From: Opeltia flavorubescens
Taxonomy: Eukaryota > Ascomycota > Lecanoromycetes > Teloschistales > Teloschistaceae
Reading direction: 5' to 3'
DNA length: 64,000 nucleotides
Assembly: GCA_000442125.1 (NCBI GenBank)
Contig: KE546976.1
Span: 744,001 to 808,000, forward strand
Below the pieces are notes generated by a model. That model searched no databases, had not been told where the DNA came from, and saw only the letters and a list, made by a program, of their open reading frames with translations. The position numbers were made by a program, and so were the translations under genes. Each line of letters starts with the position of its first letter. Position 1 is the first letter of the stretch. Below, piece after piece: positions 24,359 to 35,560 of this stretch.

Positions 24359-26066
24359 TTAGTACAAGACCCTCGTCATGATCCGAGCTACGTCTTCTGT
24401 CAGCTGACAATGTGACGACTTCTGCCACGATGGAAACGTACAGCTGAGACTTTCTAGGTGTTGGTACAAGTCCTTGATCACAGAAGCATTCACATCACTG
24501 ATATCAGCCATGAGATATGCCACCTGGATGAATCGGTTAGCCTGGTCCAACTCAAGATGTCAACGAGCAAAGCGCCTACATTGCCTCGAGAGTCTGTCAT
24601 TTGCTTATCAACGTTGTGATCGCCGAGCACCTCATTCACTGCTCCGTTTTAGCCTTTGCGCGAATCGCGTCCCGGTCGCCTGCTCACCTTTCCGTAGAAC
24701 ACCGGGAACGTTATGATGTATATAAATCACGCGCACGTGGTTTGGCTCGTCCATTGTAAGGGAGCGTAGATTGACCTCAGGCATGTTTACCGCTCCCAAC
24801 GTAGCGCCTTCGTTCACATAGCGAACTAATGCTTCGCTGACTTCCATCCCAATGGCACTCTGGGCTTCTTCCGTACTACCCCCTATGTGAGGAGTAAGGA
24901 TGATGTTCTTAAGTGATCGGAGATCCTCTATCCAATGACTGAGGTCATTGGTAAAGTAGTCTCCATTCCCACCTGGCTCAGCGGGATACACGTCCAGAGC
25001 CGCGCCAGCAAGCTTACCGGAGCGCATAGCATCAATCAATGCTGGTATGTCGATCACGCTCCCGCGGCTCGCGTTGATGAGGTAGCTTCCCTTCTTCATC
25101 TGTTCAAACTGCTCGCGACCAATCATGTTGGACGTCTCTGGTAACTCGGGAACATGACAGGTAATGAAGTCTGCTCCCTGTAATAGGTTGTCAAGAGTTG
25201 AAACCTGCTTAGCCGTCCCAAGCGCCATAAGGTTGACAGCGTCGTAAAACATGACAGTCATACCCATTGCTTCAGCAAGAACGGAAAGTTGTGAACCAAT
25301 ATGCCCGTAGCCGATGATACCTGTTCTCTTCGGTTAAAGAAGGCAAATTGTGGGATCAGATCCAGGGGATCTACCAAGAGTTTTGCCTCGGATTTCCCAA
25401 CATCCGCTGCTGACCTTGTTCCATGTGCCCTTGTGCAGCTCATTCGAACGATCACCCAACTGCCTGGCAAGGGCGATGATTTCTCCAATCACCAGCTCTG
25501 CTACACTGCGTGAATTGCTAAATGGCGAATTGAAAACAGCTATCCCATGTTTCGCGGCGTATTGTGTATCGACTTGATTGGTCCCAATACAAAAGCAGCC
25601 AATGACGATAAGGTTCTTTGCCTCGCGGAGTACCCGGGCCGTAAGTTGCGTTTTGGAACGGATGCCAATAACATGGACGTCTCTGAAGCCCGGGTTAGCT
25701 CTCTTGTTCCGCCAGTAGTGTAGATAGAGATCTACTACACCGTATCCGCTGGATCAATTCGTCTTCTGGCAAAGATGTCTTCAGAAAATCTACCTGATAC
25801 CCCTGAGCAGCCAAGTTATCTCGCCCTGTCTGGTTAACGTTTTCGAGAAGCAGTATCTTGATGTCTTCGGTCGCAAAAGGTTTCAACTGCTTGGCCGCAG
25901 AAGCAGCAGTAGTACCACGTTGCCCGCGCGAGTCCCTACTGGTGAAAGAAGAAGGGAATGCTGTGGATGGAGAGTTGGAAAGACTCATTTTCGAAGAGAC
26001 TTGAACAGGAAGGCTGCCCATAGGAGACAATATGTCAATTCCTGGCGACACAGCTTCGGGCGTCAT
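24359..26066 (-). CDS. SER3: D-3-phosphoglycerate dehydrogenase
   Basis: Oxidises 3-phosphoglycerate with NAD+, the first step of serine synthesis. Exons on the minus strand: 26066-25741, 25682-25375, 25320-24688, 24638-24580 and 24523-24359 (the last may be split again, intron 24441-24394). 496 aa, or 480 aa with the extra intron. Disordered N-terminal ~60 residues, then the substrate domain (DIKILLLENVNQTGRDNLAA). The Rossmann domain has LGIIGYGHIGSQLSVLAEAM, rebuilt across intron 2. Catalytic surroundings are INASRGSVIDIPALIDAM and NIILTPHIGGSTEEAQ. The C-terminal ACT regulatory domain spans exons 3-5 (NHVRVIYIHHNVPGVLRKVN to AYLMADISDVNASVIKDLY). It ends TRVLY. The last 48-base intron is a multiple of three without a stop, so both forms are readable. 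The 5' leader holds a trinucleotide repeat ending about seven bases from the start codon. Confidence 0.93.
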
Positions 26067-26090
26067 CCTGGTTGAAGAAGAAGAAGAAGA

Positions 26091-26123
<33 letters not shown>

Positions 26124-26747
26124 TTGAATGGCTATTTTTGGTAAAACAAAATTATAATCGCTTATTACAGTGGGTGGTGGGGGAACAGTATTCTATATTT
26201 CTACAGAAAATCCCCCACAGTCGGGATCTACATCGCTCCGTCCCCGAAGTGTTTCAGATGCAGATGAAGTAACTATTGCCGAGTGTAAGGATGTGCTGCA
26301 GTCATAATTTTTGTCATATTGGCACTTCATCACGCAACCGGCTTTCTCCANTTGTTCAATTTGTAGTCAGACAATTTTCGAGTGAACCTAATGAGCATGT
26401 CGAAGAGATGTACGGAGTACTTCGCTTCTATGTGGTCTGTTTTACTGACTAATGCAATCCTACTTTGTAGTCGCACCAGACGAGAATAGATCCATTACTT
26501 TAGACGCCTTCCTGTTACACCCTGGCATGCCTGACTTGCAGCTGGCTGTACATGACTGATAGGAAACTTCGCCCATGGCTCACCGTTGAAGAAATCTATT
26601 GCTGTGCGGCAAGCACCGAAAGACCCTGCACTGCGACATGTCACGCCAAAGCCGGAAGTCAGATTGACCGTTGTAACTTCGACTCATTTCGTGCAATAGA
26701 AGAAAGCTCGTATGTGACAGGAAGCAGAATACATCCTTTTCAGCGAT
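26067..26747. other. Intergenic region with SER3 leader microsatellite and NAP1 3' side
   Basis: A 681-base gap between minus-strand genes. Contains the microsatellite at 26074-26125 and one unknown base (N) at about 26351. No other feature recognised. Confidence 0.4.
26074..26125. repeat. Compound microsatellite in SER3 5' leader
   Basis: On the plus strand, about six GAA units run directly into imperfect ATAATG/ATA repeats. In the SER3 transcript (minus strand) this reads as a TTA/TCATTA tract followed by a TTC tract, ending about seven bases before the ATG at 26066. It is probably in the 5' UTR. Confidence 0.9.
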
Positions 26748-28185
26748 CTAGCTTTGCTTGCATTCAGCGGCTTCTTGCTTGGGCTTCGAGCTATCGTCCT
26801 AAACTTCAGCATTAGTCGGTTTCAAGAACTCGAACATGGCGGATTTATGAACCTCTTCATCTGATTCATCATCATCGTCACGATCTTCGCTGATGTCGTC
26901 GTCCTCATCGTCGTCGTCGTCCTCAAAATCGCCTTCCTCTAAATCCTCATCGAGCTCTTCGAATTGTAATGCCTCCCCCGTGAACCAGTCGATTGCTCGA
27001 GGAATAAGCTTCTCCTTGATGTCTTCGCCGAGTTGATAGTCCAGTTCCAGCCGCTCTTCAACGTCGGAAGCTACATCGTCGTCGGCATCACCAGGCGTCT
27101 TGGGTGGATCGAAGAAGTTGAAGAAAGATTCGGTTGGTACGGTTTTTTTAACTACACGCGTTTGCTTGGTATCTAGGTCTAAGTCAGCAATAGCCAGAAG
27201 GTGAGGCCAATCCGTACCGACTTTTGTTTCGCTGCTTTTTGCTTTCAACTCGGACCGTGAGATCCTTGTCTGCTCTCCAGTTAATTTTATCACCCTCTGC
27301 GTGATCATAGATGAAGTCGCCCCCATAACCACTTTCTTCTTGGTAATAGTAGGTCTTCGTGATGACTTTATTGGTGAAGAAGTCGTTATCAGCGAATTCA
27401 AAGATCAGCCTGAAGCCAGGTTTCTCAAGGTACTCCATCCGAATATCCGTCAGTAGCCGGAGAACCGTTTCGTCTTTGTCAGTAATCAACTCAGCTAATG
27501 AGACCTGGTTCTTCATGGCCGAAAGCCAGAACTCCGGAATGCCTGCTAAGTTCGTAGCCGCTTTTTCGCCATCGGGAGACTCTTCTTTGACAGAATCTTC
27601 GTCCTCTCCGTCAATCGATTCACCGGCCTTTACTTCCTCTTCGGTTGGTTCGCTGACTCCGTTTACAATTTCCGCGCGCTTCTCGTACAAAGGGGAGAAT
27701 TTAGCAAAATATTTCTTTTCAAGCTGCAAGACCTCTTCCTGAAACTGAACCTCGAGCTTAGAATGTTCTTTCTGCACACCCTTGAGACCTGCCACTCGAC
27801 GACGAACGGGTGCTGGCAAGGATTCAATATAGCCCGAGGATCGTCCAACAAGCGAGCCCAGTTTGCCCTGAATCATCGATACTAACTTAGGATTCTGCGC
27901 AAATATAGAAGCAGCAGCCGCGCGATCAAGATCTTCTGTAAAAAGTGTTAGTCTCATTGGCGGCCATGAACTAGCTGGCTCTAAGCTCATATACCTTCTT
28001 TGATACTTGAGACGCCTGGTTGTTGAGCATGTGAAGATATTGGAGCGTTGTTGGCGGGCGTGTTCTGTGGAGTCCTACAATTTGGTCATGTCAGTGATTA
28101 CTGACACGCTATGCCATGCTTAGAAATCCGAGACTTACGGGGCGGTGGGGAGATCAAGCTTCTTATTACGGATTGGTTCTGACAT
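26748..28185 (-). CDS. NAP1: Nucleosome assembly protein 1 (histone chaperone) with C-terminal CaaX
   Basis: H2A-H2B chaperone that shuttles histones to the nucleus and assembles nucleosomes. Exons on the minus strand: 28185-28139, 28074-27995, 27935-27222, 27172-26853 and 26798-26748; 403 aa. The NAP domain is seen from the helix [20 protein letters not shown] through [44 protein letters not shown] and [12 protein letters not shown], ending [15 protein letters not shown]. An acidic Glu/Asp tail follows. The penultimate exon reads on to a stop at 26799. However, a GTTCAT...GACTAATG...TTTAG intron (26852-26799) joins the acidic tail to a last exon ending AAECKQS-stop. CKQS is the farnesylation motif found on NAP1 proteins, so I prefer this model. 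Intron 3 has an unusual donor (GTCGGT). Confidence 0.92.
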
Positions 28186-28670
28186 TGTGAGGGATAGACC
28201 GGTAGGTCTGTTTAACGGAAGAAACACCCTATATGAAGATGGTAAAATTGGAGGCTGAAGGACGTGTCAAAAGCACGACTGAGGCGGAATTTTCATTCAA
28301 ATTAGAAAGAGTAAATTTGCGTAAATTCAACGGACCCGTGCATTTGCAATTTAGTGTATCAACCCCGCCGCCAAGACGCTAGAAAGTCCTTGCATACGTC
28401 TTAGAGCGGCTCTTGAAACGAGTTTGTACACTACGATTTCAATGTCACATGATATACACTTTGCTGCTCGTACCGGCACCAATGTAGATGGCTCCTTGAA
28501 ACATTGGACCTTTCTAATCAAACCCTATCAGTCCAGCTTCGAGACGTGAACCAGTTCTTGCAGATCGTCCTCTACCTTATGCCTAACTTCAAAAGCTAGC
28601 CAATTCAAGATATATTGGTTCTTCTACATATTTAGGATGTAACTCCTTCGATCAAGACCCTTCCGTCTTC
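28186..28670. promoter_or_regulatory. Divergent promoter region between NAP1 and the P5B ATPase gene
   Basis: A 485-base gap between head-to-head genes. No clear named motif seen. Regulatory role is inferred from the arrangement only. Confidence 0.45.
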
Positions 28671-31600
28671 ATGGCAAATGGAAGCCCACAACACCCTCGA
28701 GCGTACGGGCTGGGCCATCCTGGCGCAGATCAAAATATGCATCCCACGTACCGGAGAGAGTCGAGCATGAGCAAGTTAGTGTATCCGCATTCGTAATCTT
28801 TGTAAAGCTTACCGTGCTCAGTGCAAGCCTCATCTCCGATGTGGAGATGGCACATGACGAGGTGAGAATAATCGAGACTCGATCTCTTTAGCATTCCGGG
28901 TCGAAATAACACTATCAAGGTCTTTGCGGGGCCCATGTCTGAAAGTGTACCGTCCAGCATGACAGGATTTACTCGTAGACGATCAAGAGCCGATTCGACT
29001 GCGAGTTTTACCTACTTGCAGGAGGATGGAGCTTCATCGGACTGGACTGAGGATGAAGCGGTCATCGACCCAAGCGACGAGGAACTCCAGGATGTTGAGG
29101 CCGGGCACGTCTTCGAGTCTTCGCCTCGATCAGAATCTTTCGGGCGTAGAAAGTCGTCGGGACATTCAAGACGATCGGTTGAAGACCCTCTTCTACGGCG
29201 TCATGACTCCATAAGATCCGGCATAAACCACTCGGGCCGAACGAGACGTAGCAACCAGAAGATTCATATCGTGACGGAAGATCTAACAATTGTCGTTTCG
29301 GGATTTGATAGTAGTTTTGTCGGCTACGCGATATATTTTACCCTTTGCATCTTCACTTGCGGCCTCACTTTTTTAATTCTCCGTTGGCTTCCACGCTGGA
29401 AAGTGCGGCTCGTTGGGGAGCATAGGACGTTGCATGACTGTTCATGGGTGGTGGTTGAAGTGAGGCCCTCCTGCGCGTCCAAAACCTACGCCTGTGCTGA
29501 CCCCTAAGAATCAATGGGGCGAGTTTGAAATCCACGATCTAACGACTGAGCAATATGGTCATTCTGTATCGACGGTATTTGGATCAGCAGAGAAGAACTA
29601 CTATGCTGAACTGGATGAAGAGGATGATCCTGTGATGACAACCCTCCGTTTCTTGGACTACCGATACATTCGATTCTGCTTTCATCCCCTCAAAGACAAA
29701 TTCATGCTCTGCAGCGATTGGAAAGATTCGAACTGGACTGACGTACGATCCATTCGGGCGGGGCTCGATAGTGATGAGCGTCATAGACGTGAACAAGTAT
29801 TCGGCAAGAATCAAATAGACATTCAACAAAAATCGATTCCCCAGCTTCTTGTTGACGAGGTCAGTCCTTTTCAAATTATGTTAGGATGCTGTACTAATGC
29901 ATTCAAGGCTTTCCACCCATTCTACGTTTTCCAGATATGTAGTCTGATACTTTGGTCGTTGGACGAGTATTATTACTATGCGGTTTGCATCTTCCTGATC
30001 TCGGTTGTATCGATTACCACGACTCTTTTCGAGACCAGATCCACAATGAAAAGGCTTCGAGAGATCTCCCGCTTTGAGTGCGACATCAGAGTAATCAGAA
30101 ATGGCTTCTGGCGGCAAGTACCCAGCGCTGAGCTAGTGCCTGGAGATGTGTATGAGGTGTCAGACCCCTCGTTGACACAGCTCCCCTGCGACAGTCTATT
30201 GCTTGCTGGGGACTGCATTGTCAATGAGAGTATGCTCACAGGGGAATCTGTTCCGGTCTCCAAACTTCCTGCAACCAACGAATCATTGCGCGTACTTGAC
30301 CTAGGATGCAGCAGTATTTCCCCTGAAGCTGCAAAGAATTTCCTCTTCGGTGGTACGAAGATCATCCGCGCTAGACGCCCACAAGATGGGAAAGACGAAG
30401 AAGCTGTTGCCTTGGCCGTCGTTGCCCGAACAGGTTTCGATACGACCAAAGGCGCCCTCGTCAGGTCCATGCTCTTCCCGAAGCCCTCTGGCTTCAAATT
30501 CTATAAGGACGCTTTTCGATATATTGCAGTAATGGCGGGTGTGGCTGTAGTAGGCTTTGTTGCATCCTTCATTAACTTTTTACGCCTGGAACTCGCATGG
30601 CACTTGATTCTCGTCCGTGCCTTGGACCTCATAACCATTGTGGTACCTCCTGCTTTGCCGGCAACGTTGACCATAGGTATCAACTTTGCCCTGACCCGCT
30701 TAAGAAGAAAAAACATCTTTTGCATCAGCCCCCAGAGAGTGAACGTCGGGGGTAAGCTCGATGTCATCTGCTTTGATAAGACGGGTACCCTCACGGAAGA
30801 AGGTCTTGACGTCTTGGGCGTAAGAGTCGTGCACCACCCAGCTATGAAGTTTGGCGATTTGCTTAGCGACAGTTCGACCCTTCTCCCCAGCGCTGCCTAT
30901 GAACGCGATCCGACAGTCGATTACCGGATGCACAAAGCAGCTCTTCATACAATGGCGAGCTGTCATTCTATACGTACCGTTGACGGTGAGCTTGTTGGAG
31001 ACCCCCTTGATCTTAAGATGTTTGAATTCACTGGATGGACATTTGAAGAAGGAAGTCAAGATCCATTCTCTGTACAAAATGAGGAAATCAGACCTCAGGG
31101 TTGTTCCCTGGTAAAGCCTCCGGCAGGTCTAGAATTCGATCCGCACGAAACGGAAGAATCCGACATGAGCATAGCCATCCAACTCAGCATTATCAAAGGC
31201 TTCGAGTTCGTGTCCCACTTACGACGAGCCAGCATCGTTGTTTCACAGGCTGGCAGCCAGCTGTTGGACGTTTTTGTGAAGGGAGCTCCGGAGTGTATGA
31301 AAGCTATTTGCAAGCCAGAAAGCTTTCCGGTCGACTACGAGGACCTCCTGGACTTCTACACCCATAGAGGTTTTCGTGTTATAGGTTGCGCCACGAAGCA
31401 AATTCAATGTGAGAGGACGTTGATACAAGACCTAGAACGCGACCAGGCGGAAAGCGAACTCGACTTTATAGGCTTCATCATATTCGAAAATAAGTTGAAA
31501 TCGTTGACAAGTCAAACAATCGAGGAGCTCGAACAAGCAGGGATCCGACAGATCATGTGTACTGGCGATAACATCCTCACAGCGATAAGCGTTGCGAAAG

Positions 31601-33268
31601 AATGCTCTTTAATCAATCGCACGGCCCACTGTTTCGTTCCGCATCTTATCGACGGTAAGCTTGATTTATTTGCGATGACAGCACGACTGACTCAAGCTCA
31701 GGCAACGCACAAAGTTCCAACGCTCGCCTGATGTGGCAGAGTGTTGACAATCCGCTCTTCAAACTAGATGAGAGAACTCTTACTGTAAGCCTGGATCTTT
31801 GCTCCTCCCTGTTAAATTAGCTGATGAGCTTAGCCGCTGCCACCACCCGCAGAAGGTGATGTATCTTTACCATACAACATGTCAAATTTACGCAATTACA
31901 GCCTAGCAATCACGGGTGACATATTCAGGTGGATTGTTGACTTTGCTGATGAGACTATCCTACATCGGGTCCTGAGTCTCTATATATAAAAGATATTGGC
32001 TGCTTACTGAGTTTGGTGCAGGTACTCGTTGCTAGCCAAGTCTTTGCCCGAATGTCACCGGACGAAAAGCATGAGCTCGTTGAGCGATTGCAAGCAATCG
32101 ACTACTGCTGCGGCTTCTGTGGTGACGGAGCTAACGACTGCGGTGCACTAAAGGCAGCAGATGTCGGGATCTCGTTATCTGAAGCAGAAGCATCGGTTGC
32201 AGCTCCATTCACGAGCCGGGTATTTGACATATCTTGTGTGCCTGAAGTCATTCGGTAAGCAGATGCCGTTGGTCTTCAGTACCGGCAAGCTTGACAGGAT
32301 TGTAGAGAAGGTCGAGCAGCGCTCGTCACTAGCTTCTGCTGCTTCAAGTACATGAGTCTGTACTCGGCTATACAGTTCGTTTCGGTCAGCTTACTGTATG
32401 CTTCGGCATCCAATCTTGGCGACTTCCAGGCATGTTCTCCTGGTGATCCCGACCTCACAGGCAGGCTAACAGGATGACAGTTTCTTTTCATTGACCTATT
32501 CCTGATCCTTCCCATAGCAATTTTCAGTAATTTGCACCCCTTTTCTTAGCTGTTGCGCACCACTGACGAATGGTCAAGTGGGCTGGACGGGGCCGTTCCC
32601 AGTATTGTGCCGCAAGAGACCCACGGCAAGCCTTGTCTCGCGCAAGGTCCTTACGCCATTGCTGGGCCAAGTAGTCTTTTGTATCCTCATACAAAGTGTC
32701 GCATATAAATATGTGCAACGACGAAGCTGGTAAGTAAAAGGAGCATATGCAGCACTGACCACCTATTGAATGCTAGCCATAGGTTCATCCCCCCCGTTTT
32801 AAACAGGGAGAAATCAAACATCGAGAACTCGGAAAACACGACCCTTTTCTTAGTCTCATGCTTTCAATACATATTGTCAGCGATCGTCCTAAGCGTTGGA
32901 CCGCCATTCAGGCAAAGTTTGGCGAGCAATCGTGAGCACGATGTTTCTCTCAGCAGATGGCTAACACTAATGCTATCTCAGTGCCATTCGTCATCACTAT
33001 CGTCATAGCGCTCCTTTTTTCCGCCTACATGTTGCTCGATCCAGCCAAATGGTTAGTTGATTTTATGCAATTAACAGACATGACAGTTGGTTTTAAGGTC
33101 TTCATCCTCATTTTAGCGGCTGGCGGTTTCACGTGCGCGTGGGTAGCAGAGCGAAGGGTCTTTTTATGGCTTGCCCGTGTCATTGGCAAGACGCATGATC
33201 TAGTACTACCACACAGGCGGAAGAGGCGGAAGCGATATAAGACCCTCCAAGAAAGCATGCGTACATAG
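28671..33268 (+). CDS. YPK9: P5B-type ATPase (Ypk9/ATP13A2-like)
   Basis: Vacuolar/lysosomal P5B pump; ATP13A2 exports polyamines from the lumen and yeast Ypk9 protects against metals. Eleven exons: 28671-28774, 28892-29459, 29509-31654, 31702-31784, 31834-31968, 32022-32254, 32306-32429, 32481-32526, 32579-32729, 32783-32931 and 32982-33268; 1341 aa. Long cytosolic N-terminus, then the P5 membrane hairpin ([20 protein letters not shown]). Actuator loop [15 protein letters not shown]4 motif PPALP, which marks P5B rather than P5A (PPELP); phosphorylation site [17 protein letters not shown]; and hinge [19 protein letters not shown]. The C-terminal membrane helices come from exons 7-11. An ATG at 28935 would also open the frame. 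The exon at 28671 adds an in-frame N-terminus reading into [10 protein letters not shown], so I chose it. The intron after 32429 starts with GC. Confidence 0.92.
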
Positions 33269-33508
33269 GTAGAATTTGCTAAACAGCAATATTGGTAGCA
33301 CCAATATACTATGTATTCGCTTAAGCTATTAATAAAGCTATCTCATGTTAAATCCCTGGTCATGACGTAGAGAATCTTCAAATCTGGGTCTGCGAGACGT
33401 CGTGAACTATCGACCTTTGGAGGGAAGTGGATGTTGTAATATTGAACAGATTCACAACTGTTTGGTAGTGTGGAGGTCAAGCTCAATCCGCAACAATTCT
33501 AGAGCAAG

Positions 33509-34705
33509 ATGAATTACGGTATGGGATACCGACAAGGAAACTCGGATACAGAGTTGTGGCGGTTGTTGACACATGAGCAGATTGGATACTGGATGGTGGA
33601 TATTTACCCCAGACAGTCATTCGATACGGCATCCGCACTCAACTAGGTTATCGGATCAAGTCCATCGAATCGACTTGTCTAGAGGATGCTTGTAAGAAGA
33701 AAATGCAGTATGTACAGGCACTTCGGACCCGTCCAATGGCAATCGAGACCGCCACTGCCAATACACAGCATTATGAGGTCGGGACCGGAGTTCTTCAAGC
33801 CTGCCTGGGTCCGAGGATGAAGTACAGTTGCTGCCTGTATCCCACCGGGAGCGAAACTCTTGGTCAAGCCGAAGTTGAAATGCTTGATAGTTACGTAGAG
33901 AAGGCGGATCTGAAGGATGGAATGAGTATCCTGGATCTCGGGTTGAGTATACCCTCCGAAAATCCTGTGCTGCACTCTGCTGACATTCGTCAAAGCTGTG
34001 GCTGGGGTTCTGCCGCCCTCTACTTTGCAGAGATTCTTCCCCATTCACGGATCACGGCATTTTCTAATTCTAGGACCCAAAAAATATATATCGACCAGCA
34101 GGCTTCCGCGAAGGGACTCAATAACCTCATGGTTATCACAGGGGACGTCGTGGAGTATACATTCCCATCGGCCTCATTTGATCGAGTTGTTTCCATCGAA
34201 TTATTTGAGCACATGAAAAATTATGAACTCCTGATGGCAAAAGTGGCTAATGCACTGAAGCCCGGCGGAAAGCTCTTTGTGCACATCTTCAGCCATAAGA
34301 CATCTCCATACGATTTCGAGGAAGGTTGGATGAGCACACATTTCTTCTCAGGGGGCACCATGCCTAGCGCTGACCTGCTGCACTACTTTCAGAGAGACCT
34401 GACACTGACAACTCAGTGGTGGGTTAATGGCAAACATTATGCTAAGACGTGCGAGGCAAGTAACGATGACAGCTTATCCTGACACATGGTGCTGAGACTA
34501 GTTGTAGGACTGGCTCATCAAAATGACCGATAACAAGAAATCTATTTGGCCACACCTCAAGGCAACATACGGGGAAGATAATGCAGGCACATGGTATCAA
34601 AGGTGGCAGATTTTCTATATGGCCTGTGCCGAGCTGTTCGCATACGAATGCGGAGACACCTGGGGCGTTTCGCATTACTTGTTCGAGAAGAAAATAGTGC
34701 AGTGA
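33509..34705 (+). CDS. Cyclopropane-fatty-acyl-phospholipid synthase-like methyltransferase
   Basis: SAM-dependent methyltransferase of the CFA synthase/coclaurine N-methyltransferase-like family common in fungi and plants; the substrate here is unknown. Exons 33509-33518 (10 bases), 33581-33941, 33996-34455 and 34508-34705; 342 aa, the usual length. Family segments: [38 protein letters not shown], and SAM-binding [13 protein letters not shown], rebuilt across the second intron. Then [53 protein letters not shown] and the end [11 protein letters not shown]. The third intron begins GCAAGT, a GC-AG intron; read-through would end the protein early. The tiny first exon is the weakest call; it joins to give [14 protein letters not shown]. 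About 240 bases downstream of the P5B ATPase on the same strand. Confidence 0.88.
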
Positions 34706-35560
34706 ACCTCCACCAAAAGCTGAAATGCCTTTTACAACCTTAATGATGCTTTGGAGATAAGTTTCGGACGTGCTGGTCGCTGCTGTAGATGCCTGATATC
34801 TACAGATGGTGCGACAGCTTGCAGGTCCTGGAGAAGTAATCTCCGCAATTTTTGGTTGATTCCCATTCGCCAAACACCATACAGTAAAAGTCTGCCGGCC
34901 CTCTCGCTATAGAGCGCCGACTCGGAGCAATTAGATGCTGCTTCGATGATACTCTAGTGTTCCCATGGATGTCTCCATCCCAGAAGCACAGGACCATCCT
35001 TCTTGGCTCGGTACATGAGCTGCGTCCGGATTAAGGNAGATTACCAAATGGACAGACGATAGTACTCACGAAAAACCACATCGAAGCTCCTAAAAGGGTT
35101 GCCGAATATCGATAGAGCGGTCGAACCTGGAAGCTGCTATGAGCATAAATCATCAAAACCGGCGTTCCTGTCACTGACCGGATGGACGTGAATCGGGTGT
35201 TTGCCAGGCATCTTATGGAGAAATTGCAACTGTACAGTAAATGAAACTTGCGGTTGTGTAAAAGCAATAGTCCTCTTGCATGGGCAAGCGCCATTACCCA
35301 GGCGCAGGCGCAGGCGCAGGCGCAGGCGCCGATACCGTCGATAATAAACCCTTGAGTATCACGTCTAATGTCATGTGAATTGTTGTTTCTTCGCGTACAC
35401 CCTTCCCTCTCCGATGCTTAATCATCCTTAGAGATATAATTTGTCAATTCAAAGGCAGTCATGGAATATACATCCTCGATTGCAGCAATGTCTACGCAAC
35501 GGAGATCGAGAAAATGAATATGAAATCCAAACCCTGACCCCTACGCGAACTCAGATAACA
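34706..35560. other. Intergenic region upstream of BUR1 with hexamer repeat
   Basis: An 855-base gap. It holds one unknown base (N) at about 35037 and a GGCGCA repeat at 35301-35330. No gene recognised; the minus-strand ORF at 35031-35294 crosses the N and has no family. Confidence 0.4.
35301..35330. repeat. GGCGCA hexamer tandem repeat
   Basis: Four perfect GGCGCA units followed by GGCGCC, 231 bases upstream of the BUR1 start codon. Read directly from the sequence. Confidence 0.95.

Noticed and set aside
35031-35294. Minus-strand 87-codon ORF crossing an unknown base.
   Set aside because: Interrupted by N, no family, ends in the hexamer-repeat region.
35441-35560. In-frame 40-codon extension upstream of the BUR1 ATG.
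   Set aside because: Opens with TTG, not ATG, and does not resemble the BUR1 N-terminus; probably 5' leader.
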